Shown here: one piece after another, positions 30,985-34,538 of the stretch
How the letters are laid out: every line of letters starts with the position of its first letter
How positions within the stretch are numbered: position 1 is the stretch's first letter
NCBI GenBank assembly: GCA_002396805.1
Contig: DGYW01000065.1
Span: forward strand, 20,910 to 55,447
DNA: 34,538 nt
Origin: Firmicutes bacterium UBA4996
Lineage (GTDB): Bacteria; Bacillota; Limnochordia; Darwinibacteriales; Darwinibacteriaceae
Reading direction: 5' to 3'
Made by a program: the position numbers and the translations under genes
The notes under the pieces: generated by a model
Seen by the model: only the letters and a program-made list of their open reading frames with translations
Told to the model about the DNA's origin: nothing
Databases searched by the model: none

Positions 30985-32517
30985 CTATCGTTTCAAATTG
31001 ACCAATTCTTGTAACATCTCATCAGATGAGGTAATGATTCGAGAATTAGCCTGGAAACCCCTTTGGGTAACGATCATATCTGTGAACTCTTCACTGAGAT
31101 CCACATTAGACATCTCTAGGGAGCTTGGTGCAATGGTACCATAGCCTGGTTGGCCACCAGCACCAATTTGCGCGGTCCCCGAGTTGGGAGTATCTACAAA
31201 CATGGTGGAACCAGCACGCTGTAAACCAGCTGGGTTAGCAAACCTAGCCAAGGCAACTTGTCCCAGAGCTCTAGTCAGTCCATTAGAGAAACTCCCCACA
31301 ATGGTACCATTTTGGTCAATAGCATAGCTCTCTAAGGCCCCATTGGTATAACCATTTTGGTGCATGAACTTACCAGTAAAGGTGTCAGCGTACTGAGTGA
31401 AATCAGAGAAGTCGAGGACAATCTCCAGTTGATCAGCGAAAATAGGGTCTAAATTAACCACATTTTTCGGTACTCCACTATAGCTTCCATCGTCATTAAA
31501 GTCGATTCTCCTATCATTTGCAGCTATGATATTTCCGTCGATCCAAGGGTTGTCCTCGGTCAAAGAAAACTCACTTGTTAGAAACAGCCAACCTTCACTT
31601 GCAGAGGTCTTCACCTCTGCCCCATCCTTTAGAGCGGTTTCGAACTCAAACTTTCGAATAATAGGGTTGGCAGGGTCATCGGGGTTATGATACTCCACAT
31701 CCCAAACTCTCTTATCAGTACTAGTGGCCACAACCTTGTTTTTGGCAGGATCATCAGCAACCAAAACTAGATCGTTGCCAATGACCTTATACGTTTCGTT
31801 GTTGGCGAGAGGCGAATTATGGGTTGAAACTGCGTCACTAACCAAAAGCCAACTCGCATCCCATTCCCAGGCATTCCCATCAAGCTTTTCGAAATTAACG
31901 AGGAGTGTTTGTTCACGCCCCCGAGAATCAAAGACTTGAACCATACGGTCTACTTCATAACCAGTGCTATAACGGTTGTCCAAATTACCAGCGAAAACCA
32001 CTTGGCTAGTAGCCCGGGGACTAATGGTGTCAGAAGCGGAGATATAAAGCGCTTCTAATGGAGCATTGAGATCAATTTTACCATCTAAATCCGCTTTGTA
32101 ACCTAATACTCTTTGTCCATTCACTAGAGATACTAAGTTTCCTTCCGTACCGTTGTCGAGACCAAACATCCCTGCTCTAGTGTACACACGGTTTTGTCCT
32201 TCACCCAGCACAAAAAAGCCATCGCCTTCAATGGCTAAGTCGGTAAGGTACCCTGTTGATTGTGTATTACCTTGGGTGTGTTTAACATCAATGGAACCTA
32301 AGGACACACCTAGACCCACTTGCTGAGGATTGGTTCCTCCTCTAGCAGAGGTTGGGGCAGTTGCAGCCCTTATTGTTTGACTAAGCATATCTTGAAACGT
32401 TGCCCGCGAAGACTTATAGCCCGCGGAGTTGACATTTGCAATATTGTTGCCGATGATGTCCATACGGGTTTGGTGAGCTTTTAATCCCGAGACACCGGCA
32501 AACATTGAACGCATCAT
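30985..32517 (-). CDS. flgE: Flagellar hook protein FlgE
   Basis: FlgE builds the hook. The N-terminus MMRSMFAGVSGLKAHQTRMD and IIGNNIANVNSAGYKSSRATFQDML is the rod/hook signature, with GDGFFVLGEGQNRVYTRAG near residue 100. The large variable middle (about 150-400) forms the outer hook domains, and the C-terminus NVDLSEEFTDMIVTQRGFQANSR closes the coiled coil. I chose the ATG at 32517 (AGGAGG 9 bases upstream; 510 residues); a GTG at 32523 is only 3 bases from that element. Confidence 0.95.
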   Translation of the reverse strand: MMRSMFAGVSGLKAHQTRMDIIGNNIANVNSAGYKSSRATFQDMLSQTIRAATAPTSARGGTNPQQVGLGVSLGSIDVKHTQGNTQSTGYLTDLAIEGDGFFVLGEGQNRVYTRAGMFGLDNGTEGNLVSLVNGQRVLGYKADLDGKIDLNAPLEALYISASDTISPRATSQVVFAGNLDNRYSTGYEVDRMVQVFDSRGREQTLLVNFEKLDGNAWEWDASWLLVSDAVSTHNSPLANNETYKVIGNDLVLVADDPAKNKVVATSTDKRVWDVEYHNPDDPANPIIRKFEFETALKDGAEVKTSASEGWLFLTSEFSLTEDNPWIDGNIIAANDRRIDFNDDGSYSGVPKNVVNLDPIFADQLEIVLDFSDFTQYADTFTGKFMHQNGYTNGALESYAIDQNGTIVGSFSNGLTRALGQVALARFANPAGLQRAGSTMFVDTPNSGTAQIGAGGQPGYGTIAPSSLEMSNVDLSEEFTDMIVTQRGFQANSRIITSSDEMLQELVNLKR

Positions 32518-32593
32518 GTTCACATTCCTCCTTTATAAACCCACATCATTCGTTCAGTGGGTGGAGGGCTTCCCTAAAGGTCCAGCCCTATTA

Positions 32594-32980
32594 TCAAGTA
32601 ATTACAGCACTGTCAATCTGTGTAAAGACGTTATCTTTGAGGTTATCCCCGTCCATGGCCGTGATTACAGTGCGATTAGCCACACTGACCACCAAGGCAA
32701 CATTGTCCAGCAAAATCAGGGTTTCTCTACCGCCCTTAGCTCTGGCTTTTTCCACCGCATCTTCCAAAGTGGTCAACTGTTGAGCACTCAAGGTGATGTT
32801 GCGAGCTTCTAACCTTTTGGTGGCGTGGGCAGAAAATTTCACACTACTTTGCTGAAGTTTATCATCAAGTATTTTAGCAAAGGAACCATCTTGTCCCCTA
32901 ACACGGCCTGTACCCGGCTGCCGCTGTGGTTGAATAGGTTGGATAGGTAATCCTCTTGGCACTTTAAAATCTTGGCTCAC
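32594..32980 (-). CDS. TIGR02530-type flagellar operon protein
   Basis: A 128-residue soluble protein of the putative flagellar family found between flgD and flgE in many Bacillota and Clostridia (TIGR02530, function unknown). The family core is seen as VKFSAHATKRLEARNITLSAQQLTTLEDAVEKARAKGGRETLILLDNVALVVSVANRTVITAMDG. The Pro/Gln-rich N-terminus (about 8-30) is variable. It starts with GTG after AAGGAGG with 8 bases spacing and follows flgD by 3 bases. Confidence 0.9.
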   Translation of the reverse strand: MSQDFKVPRGLPIQPIQPQRQPGTGRVRGQDGSFAKILDDKLQQSSVKFSAHATKRLEARNITLSAQQLTTLEDAVEKARAKGGRETLILLDNVALVVSVANRTVITAMDGDNLKDNVFTQIDSAVIT

Positions 32981-32983
32981 GGA

Positions 32984-33412
32984 CTATCCCTCCTTAATGG
33001 TTACAACTTCGCCAAAATCGTACAGCTTACCATCCACAATAATTGATGGCCAACCATCCCTGAATTGCACACCGGACACTTTGCCAAACAGACTCTCGCC
33101 TTCCTTGGTCAATAGTTCCACTTCTTTCCCAATCATCTGGGTGGCTTGGCCCAGCGCTGTAAGCTTTTGTTGAGCAAACATCATGTCACTCAAATTAGTA
33201 TTAAGGTTTTGCATTTGCTCCAGACTACTAAATTGAGCTAACTGGGCAATGAACTCCTTATCTTCTACGGGATTAATCGGGTCTTGGTGCCGCAGTTGAG
33301 TGATGAGCAATTGGAGAAATTGATCCTTGCCTAGGGCACTAGGGTCTCTCTGGTTTCCTTCCATCCGCTCTTTGCGATATTGCTCAACTGTTCCTACATG
33401 ATTCACATACAT
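32984..33412 (-). CDS. flgD: Flagellar hook-capping protein FlgD (short form)
   Basis: FlgD is the scaffold on which FlgE polymerises. The diagnostic segment is GKDQFLQLLITQLRHQDPINPVEDKEFIAQLAQFSSLEQMQN (about 31-72). The C-terminal Ig/tudor-type domains of the long enteric form are reduced to a short strand-rich end, as in B. subtilis FlgD (about 140 residues). I chose the ATG at 33412 with AAGGAGG 8 bases upstream (142 residues); a GTG at 33421 overlaps that element. Confidence 0.93.
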   Translation of the reverse strand: MYVNHVGTVEQYRKERMEGNQRDPSALGKDQFLQLLITQLRHQDPINPVEDKEFIAQLAQFSSLEQMQNLNTNLSDMMFAQQKLTALGQATQMIGKEVELLTKEGESLFGKVSGVQFRDGWPSIIVDGKLYDFGEVVTIKEG

Positions 33413-33425
33413 CTTCTTCACCTCC

Positions 33426-34538
33426 TTAGGCCTTTAAATCCACTTGATTCCAAGGGCTTCTACTCAGATACGAGGATTTGTTTTGTGACACGGCCCCGGT
33501 TTGGAATTGTCCACGATTAGGCAGACTGGCTTGTCTGTGTCGAGTTGGTGTCTCATCATCCCGCTTCCCTTGCCCAAAACCTACATTGACCATCATCTCA
33601 GCCACATTGGCACCCTGTTCTTGCAAGGCAGTGTGGAGCTGTGGCAGTTGGCTAGCAATCACTTCTCGAACCGCTTCATTTTCCACCACGAACTCTGCCA
33701 TCATGATACCCCGTTCAAGGGATAACTTGATTTTCAATTCACCAAGATGCTCCGGTTTAAGTTGAATACGCACCTCGGTCCGTTCTTCGTGTACCAAGGT
33801 CTTAATGTGTTCTGTCAGTTTGGGAAGAACCGGTTCCCGAGCCTGAAGATCCAAAGTCGGCTTACTGGGAAGATCAGCAACAGTGTCAGAAAATTCGGCT
33901 TGTACTGGTCTTGCTAGAATGTCTCCCGCGTGCAAAGCCCTATCGCCCAAGACGTCTTCTTGTCTCCTTGGCTTCTCCTTTTGCCCAAAAACTTCACTTA
34001 CTTCTGAATGGTTCGCCTCTAGAACGTTGTCAGTCACTAAATCCCCGGTGACTTCGTTAGTTTGAACGGTATTTGATGATTCTTCTTCAAAACTCGCCGT
34101 GGTCAAAACCGGTTGCTCGTACCGACTAGCAGGAAAGTCTTGAACCCTAGGTTCTTGCACATCATGAGGTTCATGAGCTGTAGGTGCAGTAGGTGTCTCT
34201 GTTTGAACCTTTTCTGCGCTGACTAATTTCGCCAGCTCAAGTTCTGCAGTAAGGGCCTCTTTTGGTACCACGACTAGTTCACTCTCTGACTCCTTTGGCA
34301 GAGTCTGAGCATCTTCACCCCGAAACTGCCTAGCAACTGTCCTCAATACCGTGGGAAATTGCTCGGAGACCGTTATCACGTCCTGTCCAGATACTACTTC
34401 AAACCCTTCTGCTAATAGTTGTTGAGGTTGAGATCGGGTTAGGGACACGGACTCCACCACAGACCGCTGGGGAATTTCTAGTTGTGTGTCTAGAGTCAGT
34501 GGTACCTCTTCTGGTTTTGATGCCATAAGTGGCACAGC
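33426..34538 (-). CDS. fliK: Flagellar hook-length control protein FliK (5' end outside window)
   Basis: FliK measures hook length and switches export specificity through FlhB. About 370 C-terminal codons are visible, open to the window edge. The C-terminal Flg_hook domain is clear: VHEERTEVRIQLKPEHLGELKIKLSLERG, then FVVENEAVREVIASQLPQLHTALQEQGANVAEMMVNVG. The rest is Glu/Thr/Pro-rich and low in complexity, as in the FliK ruler region, and a short basic/polar tail follows the folded domain. It lies 13 bases upstream of flgD. Confidence 0.92.
   Translation of the reverse strand, partial: AVPLMASKPEEVPLTLDTQLEIPQRSVVESVSLTRSQPQQLLAEGFEVVSGQDVITVSEQFPTVLRTVARQFRGEDAQTLPKESESELVVVPKEALTAELELAKLVSAEKVQTETPTAPTAHEPHDVQEPRVQDFPASRYEQPVLTTASFEEESSNTVQTNEVTGDLVTDNVLEANHSEVSEVFGQKEKPRRQEDVLGDRALHAGDILARPVQAEFSDTVADLPSKPTLDLQAREPVLPKLTEHIKTLVHEERTEVRIQLKPEHLGELKIKLSLERGIMMAEFVVENEAVREVIASQLPQLHTALQEQGANVAEMMVNVGFGQGKRDDETPTRHRQASLPNRGQFQTGAVSQNKSSYLSRSPWNQVDLKA

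Noticed and set aside
32524..32593. Inverted repeats ACCCAC/GTGGGT and GGGCT/AGCCC before flgE
   Set aside because: Short stems without T-run, each expected by chance in a 70-base GC-moderate gap.
1..34538. CRISPR array, insertion sequence, prophage, toxin-antitoxin or tRNA
   Set aside because: No regular direct repeats, transposase or integrase motifs, terminal inverted repeats, or cloverleaf-like segments were seen; the genes are continuous conserved operons.
18613..34538. Sigma-28 promoters (TAAA-15-GCCGATAT) within the flagellar run
   Set aside because: No match found by eye in the short intergenic gaps; late-gene promoters are probably outside the window.

Overview
The window is a dense, single-direction block: every gene I can support is read from the minus strand, so transcription runs from high to low coordinates. 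Gene content and order match the conserved Bacillota arrangement in which the distal part of the large flagellar operon runs into the rpsB-tsf-pyrH-frr-uppS-cdsA-dxr-rseP-proS-polC-rimP-nusA-ylxR-ylxQ-infB block, as in Bacillus subtilis and many Clostridia. A PolC-type replicase, a SwrB-like protein beside the flagellar sigma factor, Shine-Dalgarno-rich starts with frequent GTG/TTG initiation, and the MEP isoprenoid genes (dxr, ispG) point to a flagellated, probably clostridial-type Bacillota. I cannot name a species. No tRNA, rRNA, CRISPR array, insertion sequence or phage gene is visible, and no gene-free gap exceeds about 130 bases.

Layout in transcription order. (1) 34538-18625: fliK (5' end outside the window), flgD, a TIGR02530-type flagellar operon protein, flgE, motA, motB, fliL, one FliY/FliN-like switch protein, fliO, fliP, fliQ, fliR, flhB, flhA, flhF, flhG, a YcgR-like PilZ protein, sigD/fliA, a small Arg/Gln-rich protein and a SwrB-like membrane protein. 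These build the hook, stator and type III export gate, place the flagellum, and supply the late-gene sigma factor. A separate fliM, an flbD/swrD gene and the usual che genes are not seen where related operons keep them. (2) 18641-16997: a sigma-A-type promoter, a leader, rpsB, an attenuator-like hairpin, tsf and a strong intrinsic terminator. (3) 16947-9687: pyrH, frr, a small PASTA-like protein, uppS, cdsA, an AI-2E-family permease, dxr, rseP and ispG, joining UMP supply, ribosome recycling, undecaprenyl-phosphate and CDP-diacylglycerol synthesis, the MEP pathway and site-2 proteolysis. (4) 9675-3875: proS, a family 2 glycosyltransferase, a hairpin/terminator, then polC. (5) 3889-1: a consensus promoter inside the end of polC, a hairpin-bearing leader, then rimP, nusA, ylxR, ylxQ and infB (3' end outside the window).

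The strongest unusual signal is PolC. At 1138 residues it is about 300 shorter than the usual form. The DEDD-type 3'-5' exonuclease normally inserted in the PHP domain is cleanly absent, while the PHP metal ligands, zinc finger, polymerase aspartates and C-terminal clamp-binding motif remain. Its N-terminal region is also shortened and joined to the OB fold by a Gly/Asn/Arg linker. Other points of interest are the single switch protein without a neighbouring FliM, the glycosyltransferase and hairpin just upstream of polC, a promoter -35 box embedded in the codons of the PolC clamp motif, and a small PASTA-like protein between frr and uppS. I did not find a wholly new multi-gene system; the region is mostly conserved housekeeping and flagellar machinery with lineage-specific changes.
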